Origin: Urbifossiella limnaea
GTDB lineage: Bacteria > Planctomycetota > Planctomycetia > Gemmatales > Gemmataceae
Assembly: GCF_007747215.1 (NCBI RefSeq)
Contig: NZ_CP036273.1
Span: forward strand, 7,672,322-7,736,321
Direction: 5' to 3'
DNA length: 64,000 nt
This document shows positions 43,887 through 53,449 of the stretch, piece after piece. The first letter of the stretch is position 1. Each line of letters opens with the position of its first letter. The notes beneath the pieces were generated by a model. The model was not told the DNA's origin. It saw nothing but the letters and a program-made list of their open reading frames with translations, and made no database searches. The position numbers and the translations under genes are program-made.

Positions 43887-43931
43887 GTGAAGGGGTGAAG
43901 GGGTGAAGGGGTGAAGGGGTGAAGGGGTGAG
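43887..43931. repeat. Tandem GGTGAAGG repeat (family E)
   Basis: About five and a half copies of the octamer GGTGAAGG run from 43887 to 43931, facing weakly complementary CACCCT and CACCCCGTC units at 43957-43986. A closely similar array with a proper inverted arm is at 59882-59970. It lies in the gap before the floA stop. Confidence 0.85.
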
Positions 43932-43992
43932 AAGGCGCGTCCGGGGTTGGGTTCGTCACCCTCTCCCCCGTTACCCCGTCACCCCGTCTTTC

Positions 43993-45099
43993 TCAGTTGC
44001 GGTTCGTGCCGCTGTCGCTACCGCCGGTCATGGTGGCGATGTTGTTCCGCATCGTCGTGTCGGACATGACGTTCTTCATGTTGTAGAAGTCCATCACGCC
44101 CATGTGCCCGTTGCGGAACGCCTCCGAAATCGCCTGCGGCACCTGGGCCTCGGCCTCCACCACCTTGGCCCGGTTCTCCTCCACCAGGGCTCGCATCTCC
44201 TGCTCGCGGGCCACGGCGGCGGCGCGGCGCTTCTCGGCCTCGGCCTGCGCCACCCGCAGGTCGGACGCGGCCTGGTCGCCGGCCAGCTTCGCCCCGATGT
44301 TCTCGCCCGGCTCCAGGTTGGCGATGTCGATCGACACGATCTCGAACGCCGTCTGCGCGTCGAGCCCGGAGTTGAGCACCTCCTCGGAGATGAGCCCGGG
44401 GTTGGCGAGCACCTCCTTGTGGTCGTGCGCCGACCCGATGGCCTTCACGATCCCCTGCCCGACGCGGGCGATGATCGTCTCCTCGGTCGCCCCGCCGACC
44501 AGCCGGTCGAGCTTCGTCCGCACCGTCACCCGGGCCTTCGCCAGCAGCTGAATGCCGTTCTTGCACACGGCGTCGAGGAACTGCTTCCCCTTCGCCGGGT
44601 CGGGGCAGTCGATGACCTTCGGGTTGACCGACGTGCGGACGGCCTCGAGCACGTCGCGGCCGGCGAGGTCGATGGCGGCGGCGGTCCGCCACGGCAGGTC
44701 GAGCCCGGCCTTGTGCGCGGCGATCACGGCCGTGGCGGTCTTGGGCACGTTGCCGCGGGCGAGGAAGTGGCTCTCCAGGTCTTCGGTGGTGACCTTCACG
44801 CCGGCCTGCACCAGGGCGATCTTCTGGCGGACGATCATGCCGTAGTCGACGTTCCGCAGCTTCATGCCGATGAGGTTGAAGATGCTGATGTCGGCGCGGG
44901 TCAGCAGCGCCTGGATCCACAGGCGGATGAAGCTGAAGAACACGAACAGGAAGACCAGGAACAGCAGCGCGGCGATCATGCCGACGACGATCATCACCCA
45001 CTGCCCGGGGGTGGGGCCGGTGGGCGACGCGCCGGCGCCGCCGGCGTTCTTGGCGGCGGCTTGCGCGAACAGGGCGAGGTTGGCGACGGACCAGGTCAC
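43993..45099 (-). CDS. floA: Flotillin-like protein FloA
   Basis: This 368-residue protein starts at GTG 45099. Two hydrophobic segments near 33-60 ([20 protein letters not shown]) form the membrane hairpin, followed by [19 protein letters not shown], the SPFH-like domain ([36 protein letters not shown]) and a coiled Ala/Glu region ([19 protein letters not shown]). FloA organises functional membrane microdomains. It lies downstream of an NfeD gene and a membrane protease, the usual partners. Confidence 0.95.
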   Translation of the reverse strand: MTWSVANLALFAQAAAKNAGGAGASPTGPTPGQWVMIVVGMIAALLFLVFLFVFFSFIRLWIQALLTRADISIFNLIGMKLRNVDYGMIVRQKIALVQAGVKVTTEDLESHFLARGNVPKTATAVIAAHKAGLDLPWRTAAAIDLAGRDVLEAVRTSVNPKVIDCPDPAKGKQFLDAVCKNGIQLLAKARVTVRTKLDRLVGGATEETIIARVGQGIVKAIGSAHDHKEVLANPGLISEEVLNSGLDAQTAFEIVSIDIANLEPGENIGAKLAGDQAASDLRVAQAEAEKRRAAAVAREQEMRALVEENRAKVVEAEAQVPQAISEAFRNGHMGVMDFYNMKNVMSDTTMRNNIATMTGGSDSGTNRN

Positions 45100-45160
45100 G
45101 AGGGTCGTCCTTTCAGGGGCGAATCCCGCCCGCCGCGGCGGGCGGGCCTTCCCGCCTTGT

Positions 45161-45715
45161 TCAGTCCAGGTTGAGGTCGAAGTCCGACTTCCGCGCGGGC
45201 GCGTCCGGGTTCACGTCGCTCAGGTCGCCCGGCGGGTCGATCTGCCGCACCACCACGCGGCCGGCCTTGGCCTCGACGCACCGCACCCACACGCCGGCGT
45301 CCAGCATCATGCCCTCGGTGAGGGCGTCCACCCGCTGGCCGTCGAACACCACCGCCCCGCTCGGCCGCATCGGCGTGGCCGTCCGGCCGACCCGGCCGCG
45401 GAGCTCGTCCAGCTTCATCAACTGCGGCACGTCCACGGCCCGGTCGCCGCCGTCGGCGTCGAGGGCCCGGCCGATCGACAGCCGCCGCCACGCCGCGACG
45501 GCGACGAAGCCCGCGGCCGGCAGCCCGACGGCGAGGCCGGCCATGGCCACGGTCGCCTCCAGCGCGGTCCCGTAGTAGAGGATCGTACCGACCGCGACGG
45601 CGAAGCACAACAACGCGCCGACGACGAGGAGCCCGCCGGTCGGCAGGAGGATTTCCGCGCCGAGGAGCACGACGCCGACCAGGACCAGCAGCAGGGCGAC
45701 GGTGAGGTAGTCCAT
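45161..45715 (-). CDS. NfeD-like membrane protein
   Basis: From ATG 45715 ([14 protein letters not shown]) the protein has 184 residues. Three or four hydrophobic helices are followed by an OB-fold ([49 protein letters not shown]), the NfeD C-terminal domain. NfeD proteins work with flotillins, here FloA, 62 bases downstream. Confidence 0.9.
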   Translation of the reverse strand: MDYLTVALLLVLVGVVLLGAEILLPTGGLLVVGALLCFAVAVGTILYYGTALEATVAMAGLAVGLPAAGFVAVAAWRRLSIGRALDADGGDRAVDVPQLMKLDELRGRVGRTATPMRPSGAVVFDGQRVDALTEGMMLDAGVWVRCVEAKAGRVVVRQIDPPGDLSDVNPDAPARKSDFDLNLD

Positions 45716-45757
45716 CGGAGGGGTGCGGAGTGCGGGGGAAAAACGAACCAAGCAATG

Positions 45758-45831
45758 GACAGGATAACAGGATGAACAGGATCACCGAGCCCTGTCTTGG
45801 GTTTCCATCCTGTTCATCCTGTTATCCTGTC
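45758..45831. repeat. Perfect 25-bp inverted repeat (family A)
   Basis: Arms 45758-45782 and 45807-45831 pair perfectly over 25 bases with a 24-base loop; the arm GACAGGATAACAGGATGAAC is family A. It lies between two minus-strand genes, nfeD and the membrane protease, and follows the protease stop. Confidence 0.92.
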
Positions 45832-45847
45832 TAAATTCTTGACCGGG

Positions 45848-48052
45848 CTAGACCTCTTTCACCACGATCCGCGTCCCCTCGACGGCGACGACCTGGACGC
45901 GCGCGCCGGCCCCGATGAACCCGCCGTCCGACACCACGTCCACGAACCGGTCGGCGAACCGCACCACGCCGGCCGGCCGCAGCGGCGTGTTGGCCGTGCC
46001 GATCGCCCCCATCAGCGCCGCCGCCTCCGCGACCCCCGGCAGCGCCGCCGTGTTCGGCCCGTCGCCCGGCGCCATCAGCACCATGCGGTTGGCGTACGGC
46101 ACGTTCGGCAGGAACCGCGCGATCACGAACGCCAGCGCCACCGAGCCCATCACGCCGCCGAAGTACGTCACCATGCGGTACCCCAGCATCCCCCACTGGT
46201 CGGCGGTGTCCGGCACCTTCTCGAACGTCAGCAGGCCCAGCCCCGCCAGCATGCACAGGATGCCGACGACGCCGGGCGCCCCGAACCCGGGCAGCACGAA
46301 GATTTCCAGCCCCAGCAGCGCCAGCCCCAGGAGGAACAGCAGCAGCGCGAGCACGAACATCTCGCCGCTGAACCGCGACTGCGACCAGAACACCAGGATG
46401 AAGCACAGCGCCGCCACGATGCCCGGCACCGTGAGGCCCGGCACCTTCAGCTCCAGGATCAGGCCGGTGAACCCGACGATGATGAGGATGACCGTCACGG
46501 CCGGGTTGCGGAGGAACTCGGCGAACTTGTCCACCCAGTGGGCCGACACGTCCTTCACCTTGTCCGGCGAGACGCCGTACAGGCCGTACACCGCCGCCGG
46601 GTCGCGGCCGTCCACGGTGAACCGCGCCACGCCCAGCTCCTCGGCCAGCGACGCCGTCAGCTTCAGGTACTGGCCCGCCGGCTTCACCGTGCGGGTGACG
46701 ACCCACTTGTCCTTCTCGGCGTCGGCCTCGGCCCGGCTCATCAGCCGCCGCTGCGACCGCTTCGCGGCGTTCTGCACCTGCACGATTTCCAGGTCGCGGT
46801 CGAACAGGCCGTCGATCAGGACCGGCGGCACGTTCCGCTTCTCGGCCAGGTCGCGGAGGCTCTTGCGGTGCGCCTCCAGGGTGCCGGCCTTGTTCCCCTT
46901 GATGCTGCCGCCGAAGTCGCCGAGCGTCGCCTCGCCGGGCTCGGTACCGGGGTCGGTGGCGTCGACGCGCCGGCTCATCACGATGTCGCCGCACCCGAGC
47001 GCCACGAACGCGGCCGCGTCCGGGGCGCCGTCCGGGATGAAGCCGACGACGAGCACGCCGTCCTCGCCCTGGGCCGCGTCGCGGAGGTCGTCGGCGAGGC
47101 CGCGCGCCGCCGACAGGTCGCCGCCGGTCGCGGCGATGGTGAGGAACAGGACGTTCCCCTTCTTCCGCTTCACGTCGCGGACGATGCGGCCGACGGCCTC
47201 GCGGGTGCCGCCGTCGATGTCGCCGGTGAGGGTGAACTTGTAGGCGTCCGGGGCGCGGTCGAGGGTCGTCTCGACGACGACGCCCGGCGGCAGGTTGTAC
47301 GCCTCGGCCACGTCGGCGCGGGTGTCGAGCACGCCGGCGGCGAGGCCCAGCTGCCGCGCCTGGTCGGCCGAGTAGGCAGCGACCTGCCCGTCGGGTGCGA
47401 ACTCGACTGCCTCCCCGCCGCCGACCACCCGCGCCATCTCGGCCTTGTTGTTGGCGTCCACGTACTGCACGCCGCCGGGCTCGACGCCGGGCTTGGCCTG
47501 GGCGCGGACCAGCCGCACGTCCTTGTCGAAGAACTTGCGCACCACCGCGGCCGGCAGTTTGCGGTCCTTCGTGATGGCGTCGTACGCCGCGAGCTCGGCC
47601 GGCCCCGGCGCCGCGACGCCGTCGGCGGCGACGGGGCCGAGCGTGGCGCCGCGGGCCATCACGAGCTCGCGGCAGGCCAGGACCGGCAGCGCGGTGTGGC
47701 CGGTGGCCTTGCCGGTGACGAACGCGACGGTGGTGGTGCCGGCCTTGAACCGGTCGATCACCTGCATCAGCTCGTAGCAGGCGCCGAAGCTGGTGTTGGC
47801 GGCCTCCTTGCCGCCGGGCGTGAACTCGAACACGACCGTCTTCACCGGCCGGGCGGGGTTGTTGACGCGCGCCTCGACCTGGTTCTTGATCCGCTGCACG
47901 CCCTCGGACGTGATCGGGCTCGGCACGGCGACGATCATCCCCTCGGTGGTGCGGACGTCGGCGGCGTTCTGGGAGCGGGCGGGGGGGCTGAAGAGCCCGC
48001 CGGCGGCCGCGGCGAGGGCGGCCAACAGCGGCAGGCGGTCCGAGCGGGTCAT
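45848..48052 (-). CDS. NfeD1-type membrane-bound ClpP-class serine protease
   Basis: This 734-residue protein starts at ATG 48052 with a signal peptide (RLPLLAALAAAAGGLFSPPARS). It has two ClpP/SppA-like halves (MIVAVPSPITSEGVQRIKNQ; KFTLTGDIDGGTREAVGR), then four to five membrane helices (VTVILIIVGFTGLILEL, VALCFILVFWSQ, MFVLALLLFLLGLALL and others) and an NfeD OB-fold end (VRFADRFVDVVSDGGFIG). Long NfeD1b proteins cleave membrane proteins and pair with stomatin/flotillin proteins, which fits nfeD and floA downstream. The doubled protease part is longer than usual. Confidence 0.9.
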   Translation of the reverse strand: MTRSDRLPLLAALAAAAGGLFSPPARSQNAADVRTTEGMIVAVPSPITSEGVQRIKNQVEARVNNPARPVKTVVFEFTPGGKEAANTSFGACYELMQVIDRFKAGTTTVAFVTGKATGHTALPVLACRELVMARGATLGPVAADGVAAPGPAELAAYDAITKDRKLPAAVVRKFFDKDVRLVRAQAKPGVEPGGVQYVDANNKAEMARVVGGGEAVEFAPDGQVAAYSADQARQLGLAAGVLDTRADVAEAYNLPPGVVVETTLDRAPDAYKFTLTGDIDGGTREAVGRIVRDVKRKKGNVLFLTIAATGGDLSAARGLADDLRDAAQGEDGVLVVGFIPDGAPDAAAFVALGCGDIVMSRRVDATDPGTEPGEATLGDFGGSIKGNKAGTLEAHRKSLRDLAEKRNVPPVLIDGLFDRDLEIVQVQNAAKRSQRRLMSRAEADAEKDKWVVTRTVKPAGQYLKLTASLAEELGVARFTVDGRDPAAVYGLYGVSPDKVKDVSAHWVDKFAEFLRNPAVTVILIIVGFTGLILELKVPGLTVPGIVAALCFILVFWSQSRFSGEMFVLALLLFLLGLALLGLEIFVLPGFGAPGVVGILCMLAGLGLLTFEKVPDTADQWGMLGYRMVTYFGGVMGSVALAFVIARFLPNVPYANRMVLMAPGDGPNTAALPGVAEAAALMGAIGTANTPLRPAGVVRFADRFVDVVSDGGFIGAGARVQVVAVEGTRIVVKEV

Positions 48053-48485
48053 CGGGGTGGCGTCCTTCGCGCGGCGGGGCGGAGGCGCCCGCCTGCCCAG
48101 ATTATAACGGACGCGCCGCGCCCGGGGGCGGGGTTTCGGGAAACCCGTGCGCCGGCCCGGGGTGCGGCGCCCGCGGGTTGCACCTCCGCACCGGGACGCA
48201 CCGCGGCCCGGGGCCGGTTGTGCGGGTTGTGCCGGCCCCGGTCGTGCCAGTCGTGTCTCACGTTCGGCCCTGCAAAGGTTTGGGGGATTGAAGGGTTCCG
48301 CCGAACGGGGTAGATATGGAGGGAGTGGGGAAGCTGGGTGGTTTTGGTAACGCGTCGGCCCGGAGGATGCCGATCAACAACGAGTCGCCCCACGGGCGCG
48401 GCTGGACGCCGCGGCGGGCGACGGGGAAGCGTGACGTGCCGGCCCCTCTCACGGACGAGCGAGGGCGGCCGACCGAGGTATCGTC
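48053..48485. other. Gene-free 430-base stretch between divergent genes
   Basis: This stretch lies between the protease start and the fabF-type start. It should hold both promoters. An open frame at 48316-48501 (61 codons) has no convincing start signal or family and is not called. GC-rich short complements (GGGTTTCGGGAAACCC near 48130) are present but no long repeat. Confidence 0.6.
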
Positions 48486-49772
48486 ATGCGTCGGGTGGTG
48501 ATTTCCGGCGTCGGCGTCGTCGCCCCCAACGGGGTCGGCAAAGACGCCTTCTGGCAGGGCTGTATCGACGGGCACAGCGGCATCGGGCCGATCCGCTCGT
48601 TCGACGCCTCGAACCACCCCATCCGGGTGGCGGGGGAGGTCCACGACTTCGACCCCGAGCCGTTCATCCCGCACGCCTTCCGCAAGAGCGTGAAGGTGAT
48701 GGGCCGCGCCGCCCGCTTCGGCATCGGCGCCGCCGGCCTCGCCGTGCGCGACAGCGGCCTCGACATCCCCAACGAAGACCCCGCCAAGCTCGGCGTCGTC
48801 ATGGGCGCGGGCCTCATCCCGATGGACCTGGGCGAGCTCGCGCCGCTGCTGGCCCGCGCCTGCCAGGACGAGGGCTTCGACCCCACGAAACTCCCGGCCG
48901 CCGGCGGCGACCCGCAGATGTTCCCGCTGTGGCTGCTGAAGTACCTGCCGAACATGGCGGCGGCGCACATCTCGATGGCGTTCAACTGCCAGGGGCCGAA
49001 CAACACCGTCGTCACCGCCTGCGTCGCCGGCACGCAGGCCGTGGGCGAGGGCTTCCGACTCGTGAGCCGCGGCGACGCCGACGTGATGCTGTGCGGCGGC
49101 GCCGACAGCCGCATCGACCCGCTGATGCTGCTGGCCTACACCGCGCTCGGCACGCTGAGCAAGCAGGGGGCGCTGCCGCCGGAAGAACGGAGCCGGCCGT
49201 TCGACCGCCTCCGCGACGGGTTCGTGATCGCCGAGGGCGCCGCGGTGCTGGTGCTGGAGGAGTACGAGCGGGCCAAGGCGCGGAACGCCCCGATCTACGC
49301 CGAGGTGAAGGGCTGGGGGAGCACCTTCGACGCCTACTCGGTGACGAAGCCCGACCCGGACGGCCGCGGCGGCGCGCGGGCCATCGCGGCGGCGCTGGAC
49401 GAGGCGAAGGTGGACCACCGCGACGTGGGCTACATCAACGCCCACGGCACGAGCACGAAGCTGAACGACGCGATGGAGACGGCGGCGGTGAAGCGGGTGT
49501 TCGGCGACCGGTCGCGCGAGGTGCAGCTGTCGAGCATCAAGAGCATGATCGGCCACTCGATCGGCGCCAGCGGCGCGATCGAGGCGGCGGCGCTGGCGAT
49601 GAGCCTGCACACGCAGGTGTACCCGCCGACGATCAACCTGAAGAACCCCGACCCGGCGTGCGACCTGGACTACATCCCGAACACGGCCCGCGAGGGCCGG
49701 GTGCGCTACGGGCTGAGCACGAGCTTCGGGTTCGGCGGCCAGAACGGCGCGCTGGTGATGGCGGCGGTGTGA
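48486..49772 (+). CDS. fabF: Beta-ketoacyl-ACP synthase II (FabF family)
   Basis: This 428-residue protein starts at ATG 48486. The catalytic triad is seen in NTVVTACVAGTQAV (Cys), INAHGTSTKLND (His) and SMIGHSIGASGAIEAA (His), with FGFGGQNGALVM at the end. The enzyme elongates acyl-ACP chains by condensation with malonyl-ACP. No acyl carrier protein gene is adjacent, so it could be a second copy with a special role. A 32-bp inverted repeat follows the stop. Confidence 0.93.
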   Translation: MRRVVISGVGVVAPNGVGKDAFWQGCIDGHSGIGPIRSFDASNHPIRVAGEVHDFDPEPFIPHAFRKSVKVMGRAARFGIGAAGLAVRDSGLDIPNEDPAKLGVVMGAGLIPMDLGELAPLLARACQDEGFDPTKLPAAGGDPQMFPLWLLKYLPNMAAAHISMAFNCQGPNNTVVTACVAGTQAVGEGFRLVSRGDADVMLCGGADSRIDPLMLLAYTALGTLSKQGALPPEERSRPFDRLRDGFVIAEGAAVLVLEEYERAKARNAPIYAEVKGWGSTFDAYSVTKPDPDGRGGARAIAAALDEAKVDHRDVGYINAHGTSTKLNDAMETAAVKRVFGDRSREVQLSSIKSMIGHSIGASGAIEAAALAMSLHTQVYPPTINLKNPDPACDLDYIPNTAREGRVRYGLSTSFGFGGQNGALVMAAV

Positions 49773-49784
49773 CATCGAGTGGTA

Positions 49785-49865
49785 GGCGAGCGGCCCGCGT
49801 GAGCGGGCTGTTCCTGGGCGCACCAAATGTGCTCAGGAACAGCCCGCTCACGCGGGCCGCTCGCC
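49785..49865. repeat. Perfect 32-bp inverted repeat after fabF
   Basis: Arms 49785-49816 and 49834-49865 pair perfectly over 32 bases with a 17-base loop. The arm GGCGAGCGGCCCGCGTGAGC has no other long copy in this window. It starts 13 bases after the fabF stop and could be a terminator, though the next gene is codirectional. Confidence 0.92.
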
Positions 49866-49883
49866 GTTTCCTGCACTTCCCGA

Positions 49884-50103
49884 ATGCCCGACTTCCGCGA
49901 CGTGGACCCGTGCGAACTCCGCGTCCCGCCGAGCCGCCGGCAGGGCGCCGACCCGGCGAAACTCGCTCGACAAATCTCTCGGTTCGGGGCCGCGACGGCC
50001 GGGATGCCACCGCCGTGGGTGTACGAGGGCACGGACGGCGTACTGCTGCTGGACGCGGTGTGGGCGGCGTACAATCGCTCACGCCCGCACCGGAGGCCGC
50101 CCC
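49884..50103 (+). pseudogene. N-terminal remnant of a ParB-like or unknown planctomycete protein
   Basis: From ATG 49884 the frame gives MPDFRDVDPCELRVPPSRR, DPAKLARQISRFGAA and VYEGTDGVLLLDAVWAAYN. This looks like the first 70 residues of a small family whose members continue past this point with TRATRIAKL-like sequence. Here the frame runs into the next gene in the wrong register and does not end until 51230. The gene is therefore probably truncated by a deletion, or its end was replaced by the M28 peptidase gene. The family call is from memory and weak. Confidence 0.5.
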
Positions 50104-50991
50104 ATGATGCTCGCCAGCTCCGCGAACCGTCGCCCACGCCTCGCCGACGCCGCCGTCGCCGCCGCGCTCGCGGCCGTGTCCCCGGACCGCCTCCGCGGCC
50201 TCGTCGATCTGCTGTCGTTCCCGCGGCCCTACTCCGACCGCCGCGCCAACACCCGTGCCCGCGATCTGCTCCTCCAATACCTCCGCACCCTCGGCTACAC
50301 CCCATCCCTGCACGGTCGGTTCGACAACGTCGTCGCGTCGGCCGGCGGCGACGGCCCGGCTCTGCTGCTGGGGGCGCACTACGACTCCGTCGCCGGCACG
50401 CCCGGCGCCGACGACAACGCCTCCGCCGTCGCCGCGTGCCTGGAGTGCGCCCGGCTGCTGACGGACCACGACATCGGGCCGGTGCGGATCGTGCTGTTCA
50501 ACCGCGAGGAGGACGGCCTGCTCGGCAGCACCGAGTACGTGGCCGACCTGCCGGCGGGCGCGGTGGGCGAGGCGCACGTGTTCGAGATGGTGGGCTTCTG
50601 CACGACGGCGCCGAACAGCCAGCGGATGCCGCCGGGCCTGCCGGGGTTCCTGGCACCGGACGTGGGCGACTTCCTCGGCCTGCTCGCCAACCGCCACTCG
50701 AACGCGGTGGCGGAGGAGCTGGTGCGGCTGGCCGCGACGTACCTGCCGGACCTGCCGGTGCTGGCACTGAAGATGTACCTCGGCGTCGAGACGCGGGTGG
50801 ATCACCTCCACCGGAGCGACCACGCGCCGTTCTGGCGGGCCGGCCTGCCGGCGCTGATGTGGACGGACACGAGCGAGTTCCGCAACCCCCACTACCACCG
50901 CGCGACGGACACGCCCGACACGCTCGACTACGACTTCCTGGCGAACGTGACGCGGCTGGCGCTGGCCCGGACGCTGACACGCGGCGGGTGA
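50104..50991 (+). CDS. M28 family zinc peptidase
   Basis: This 295-residue protein starts at ATG 50104 (a second ATG follows at once). The zinc ligands are seen in LLGAHYDSVAGTPGADDNAS (His and bridging Asp), NREEDGLLGSTEY (catalytic Glu and ligand Glu) and HRATDTPDTLDY (His). There is no signal peptide, so it is cytoplasmic. M28 enzymes are aminopeptidases or glutaminyl cyclases. It lies over the end of the remnant gene before it. Confidence 0.88.
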   Translation: MMLASSANRRPRLADAAVAAALAAVSPDRLRGLVDLLSFPRPYSDRRANTRARDLLLQYLRTLGYTPSLHGRFDNVVASAGGDGPALLLGAHYDSVAGTPGADDNASAVAACLECARLLTDHDIGPVRIVLFNREEDGLLGSTEYVADLPAGAVGEAHVFEMVGFCTTAPNSQRMPPGLPGFLAPDVGDFLGLLANRHSNAVAEELVRLAATYLPDLPVLALKMYLGVETRVDHLHRSDHAPFWRAGLPALMWTDTSEFRNPHYHRATDTPDTLDYDFLANVTRLALARTLTRGG

Positions 50992-51289
50992 TCCACGGCC
51001 CGGCTCGCCGGGTCAATGCGCCATCGTCGGCCGCAAGTCCCGACCAGCCAAGGCTTCGCGCCGTGCCGCACGCCGCGGCGTCGCTCCTGACATCAATTTG
51101 TGTATTTGACTCAATGCGTGCCTCGACCCCCCGGGGGGGAGCCGTACACACAATGAAACCTACCCGAACGACGACGCCCGTCGCGGACGTGACCTGGCCG
51201 GCGCAGGCCCGCGCCGCCGCGCCCGCGTAGGCGGTCGCTTTCGGCTCACCCCTCGGGTATGCTGGCGGCCTGCCCCCCGGAGCCGCGCC
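50992..51289. other. 298-base gap with no gene seen
   Basis: Only out-of-frame shadow ORFs cross this stretch. There is no inverted repeat longer than about 10 bases. It presumably holds the promoter of the following secreted hydrolase. Confidence 0.5.
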
Positions 51290-53326
51290 ATGCGCCACGT
51301 CCTGCCCCTCCTCGCTCTCGTCGCCGCGGCCCCCGCCGCGCGCGCCGACTACCTCGACTTCGTCCGCGCGCAAGCGGCGACCCTCCGCGCCGCCGACCGG
51401 CCGCCCGACAGCGCCGCCGAGTGGGACGGCCGCGCGAAGCAGCTCCGCGCCGACCTCACGGCCGCGTGGGGGGGCTTCCCCGCGGAGAAGTGCCCGCTCG
51501 ACCCGCAGGACCACGGCGAGTTGCAGCGCGACGGCTACACGGTGAAGAAGGTCAGCATCCAGACGCGGCCCGGGGTGCGGATGCCGGCGAACCTGTACCT
51601 CCCGGCCGGCGGCGGCAAGCGCGCCGCGATCCTGATGGTGCACGGCCACTGGAAGGGGGCGAAGCAGGACCCCGTGGTGCAGGCGCGGTGCATCGGCGCG
51701 GCGAAGCTCGGGTTCGTGGTGCTGGTCGTGGACGCCTTCGGCGCCGGCGAGCGCGCGGTGGGCACGGCGCTCGGCGAGTACCACGGCGACACCACCGCCG
51801 CGACGCTGCTGCCGGTCGGCCTGCCGCTGTCGGGGTTGCAGGTGTACGAGAACATGCGCGCCGTCGATTACCTGCAATCGCTCCCGCAGGTGGACGGCAC
51901 GAAAATCGGCATCACCGGCGCCAGCGGCGGCGGCAACCAGACGATGTACGCCGGCGCGATGGACGAGCGGTTCAAGGCCGTGGTGCCGGTGTGTTCCGTC
52001 GGCAACTACCAGGCGTACCTCGGCGCCGCGTGCTGCCTGTGCGAGGTGGTGCCGGGGGCGCTGCGGTTCACCGAGGAGGGCGCCGTGCTGGGGCTGGTCG
52101 CCCCGCGGGCGCTGATGGTGGTGAGCGCCACGAAGGACGCCCCGCAGTTCTCGGTGGACGCGGCCCGGCGGTCGCTGGCGTTCGCCCGGCCGGTGTTCGA
52201 CGTGTTCCGCAAGGGCGCGTCGGTCCGCCACGCGGTGTTCGACTCGGGTCACGACTACAGCAAGGCGATGCGCGAGGAGATGTACGGCTGGATGGCGCTG
52301 CACCTCCGCGGCGAGGGCGACGGCACGCCGATCCCGGAGCCGGCGCACAAGACCGAAGACCCCGAGGCGCTGCGCTGCTGGCCCGGCGACACCCGCCCGA
52401 AGGACTTCGTGACGATCCCGCGCTTCGCCGCCGCCGAGGCGAAGAAGCTGCTCGCGGCGCACGACCCGGGGGACGGGAAGGTGAACTGGCGGGCGTGGGC
52501 CGACGCCCGCCGCAAGACGCTGGTCGAGAAGACGCTCGGCGGCTTCCCGAAGGGCGGGCCGGTTGTGAACGCCGCGACGGCGGCCGACACGCACACGTTC
52601 GCGTCGGAGCCGGCCGCCCGGGTTCACACCGATTTCGACCTGCGGACGCCTCCGAACCCGAAGGCGACCCGCCTCGTCGTCGAGGTGGTACTCGACGGGC
52701 TGAAGGCCCGCGGGCCAGGCGGCCCCGTCTTCGAGCGGGAGCTGCGCACGAAGGATACGATTTACGCCGTGCTTGCCCCCCGCGGCACTGGCGACGACGC
52801 CCCGCGGAACGACCGCGTCGGCCGATCCCCGGACCACAACTCGGCCGAGTGGGGGTTGTGGGTCGGCCGACCGCTGCTCGGGCAGTGGGCCTACGACGTG
52901 AGGCGCCTCCTCGACGTGGCCGAACAGGGCGGCAAGCTGCCGCCCGAGGTGGTGGTGGTCGGCGAAGGCCCGGCCGGGCTCGTGGCGCTCGCCGCGGCCG
53001 CGGCCGACCCACGCATCACGAAGGTCGCCGCCGTCGGCACGCTGGCGAGCTTCGTGACCGACGTGCCGTACCAGAACCAGCGGCTCGGCACGTTCGCCCC
53101 CGGCATCCTCCGCGACGTCGGCGACGTGGCGCACCTGGCGGCGCTGTCGGCCCCGCGGCGCGTCGTGATCGGCGGCGGCGTCGGGCCGACCGGCGCGCCG
53201 CTGCCGACGGAGCAGGTGCGGGCGCGGTACGAGGCGACGCGCCCCATCTGGGCGGGCCACGGCGCCGCCGACGCGCTGCGCGTCGTGGACGCGGACCCGG
53301 CGACGGTCGCCGAAGCGCTGCGGTGA
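51290..53326 (+). CDS. Secreted alpha/beta hydrolase (acetyl xylan esterase-like)
   Basis: This 678-residue protein starts at ATG 51290 with a signal peptide (MRHVLPLLALVAAAPAARA). The esterase core has AAILMVHGHWKGAKQD (oxyanion region), GFVVLVVDAFGAGER, the nucleophile elbow GITGASGGGNQT, and FDSGHDYSKAMRE with the likely catalytic His. The C-terminal 270 residues (WRAWADARRKTLVEKTLG onward) form a second, weaker hydrolase-like domain with VVVGEGPAGLVALAAAA. It probably de-esterifies plant or algal polysaccharides, as inferred from the family. A 45-bp repeat follows it. Confidence 0.85.
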   Translation: MRHVLPLLALVAAAPAARADYLDFVRAQAATLRAADRPPDSAAEWDGRAKQLRADLTAAWGGFPAEKCPLDPQDHGELQRDGYTVKKVSIQTRPGVRMPANLYLPAGGGKRAAILMVHGHWKGAKQDPVVQARCIGAAKLGFVVLVVDAFGAGERAVGTALGEYHGDTTAATLLPVGLPLSGLQVYENMRAVDYLQSLPQVDGTKIGITGASGGGNQTMYAGAMDERFKAVVPVCSVGNYQAYLGAACCLCEVVPGALRFTEEGAVLGLVAPRALMVVSATKDAPQFSVDAARRSLAFARPVFDVFRKGASVRHAVFDSGHDYSKAMREEMYGWMALHLRGEGDGTPIPEPAHKTEDPEALRCWPGDTRPKDFVTIPRFAAAEAKKLLAAHDPGDGKVNWRAWADARRKTLVEKTLGGFPKGGPVVNAATAADTHTFASEPAARVHTDFDLRTPPNPKATRLVVEVVLDGLKARGPGGPVFERELRTKDTIYAVLAPRGTGDDAPRNDRVGRSPDHNSAEWGLWVGRPLLGQWAYDVRRLLDVAEQGGKLPPEVVVVGEGPAGLVALAAAAADPRITKVAAVGTLASFVTDVPYQNQRLGTFAPGILRDVGDVAHLAALSAPRRVVIGGGVGPTGAPLPTEQVRARYEATRPIWAGHGAADALRVVDADPATVAEALR

Positions 53327-53339
53327 GGACGAAGAATTA

Positions 53340-53440
53340 TTGACGGGATAACAGGACGAAGCAGGATGGAAAACAAAGACTGAAATCAATTCAAATTCAG
53401 TCTTTGTTTTCCATCCTGCTTCATCCTGTTATCCCGTCAA
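53340..53440. repeat. 45-bp inverted repeat between convergent genes (family A)
   Basis: Arms 53340-53384 and 53396-53440 pair with 44 of 45 matches and an 11-base loop. The arm includes GGGATAACAGGACGAAGC and is clearly related to 33159-33279. It fills the gap between stops at 53326 and 53450. Confidence 0.93.
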
Positions 53441-53449
53441 AAAATGGCT

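Noticed and set aside
43887-43931. Possible CRISPR array from the regular GGTGAAGG units
   Set aside because: Units are directly adjacent octamers with no spacers and no cas genes nearby.
45797-48313. 838-codon plus-strand frame opposite the membrane protease
   Set aside because: The minus-strand protein has signal peptide, protease and NfeD features; this frame has none.
48316-48501. 61-codon ORF upstream of the fabF-type gene
   Set aside because: It has no recognisable sequence, no good ribosome site and overlaps the start of the real gene.
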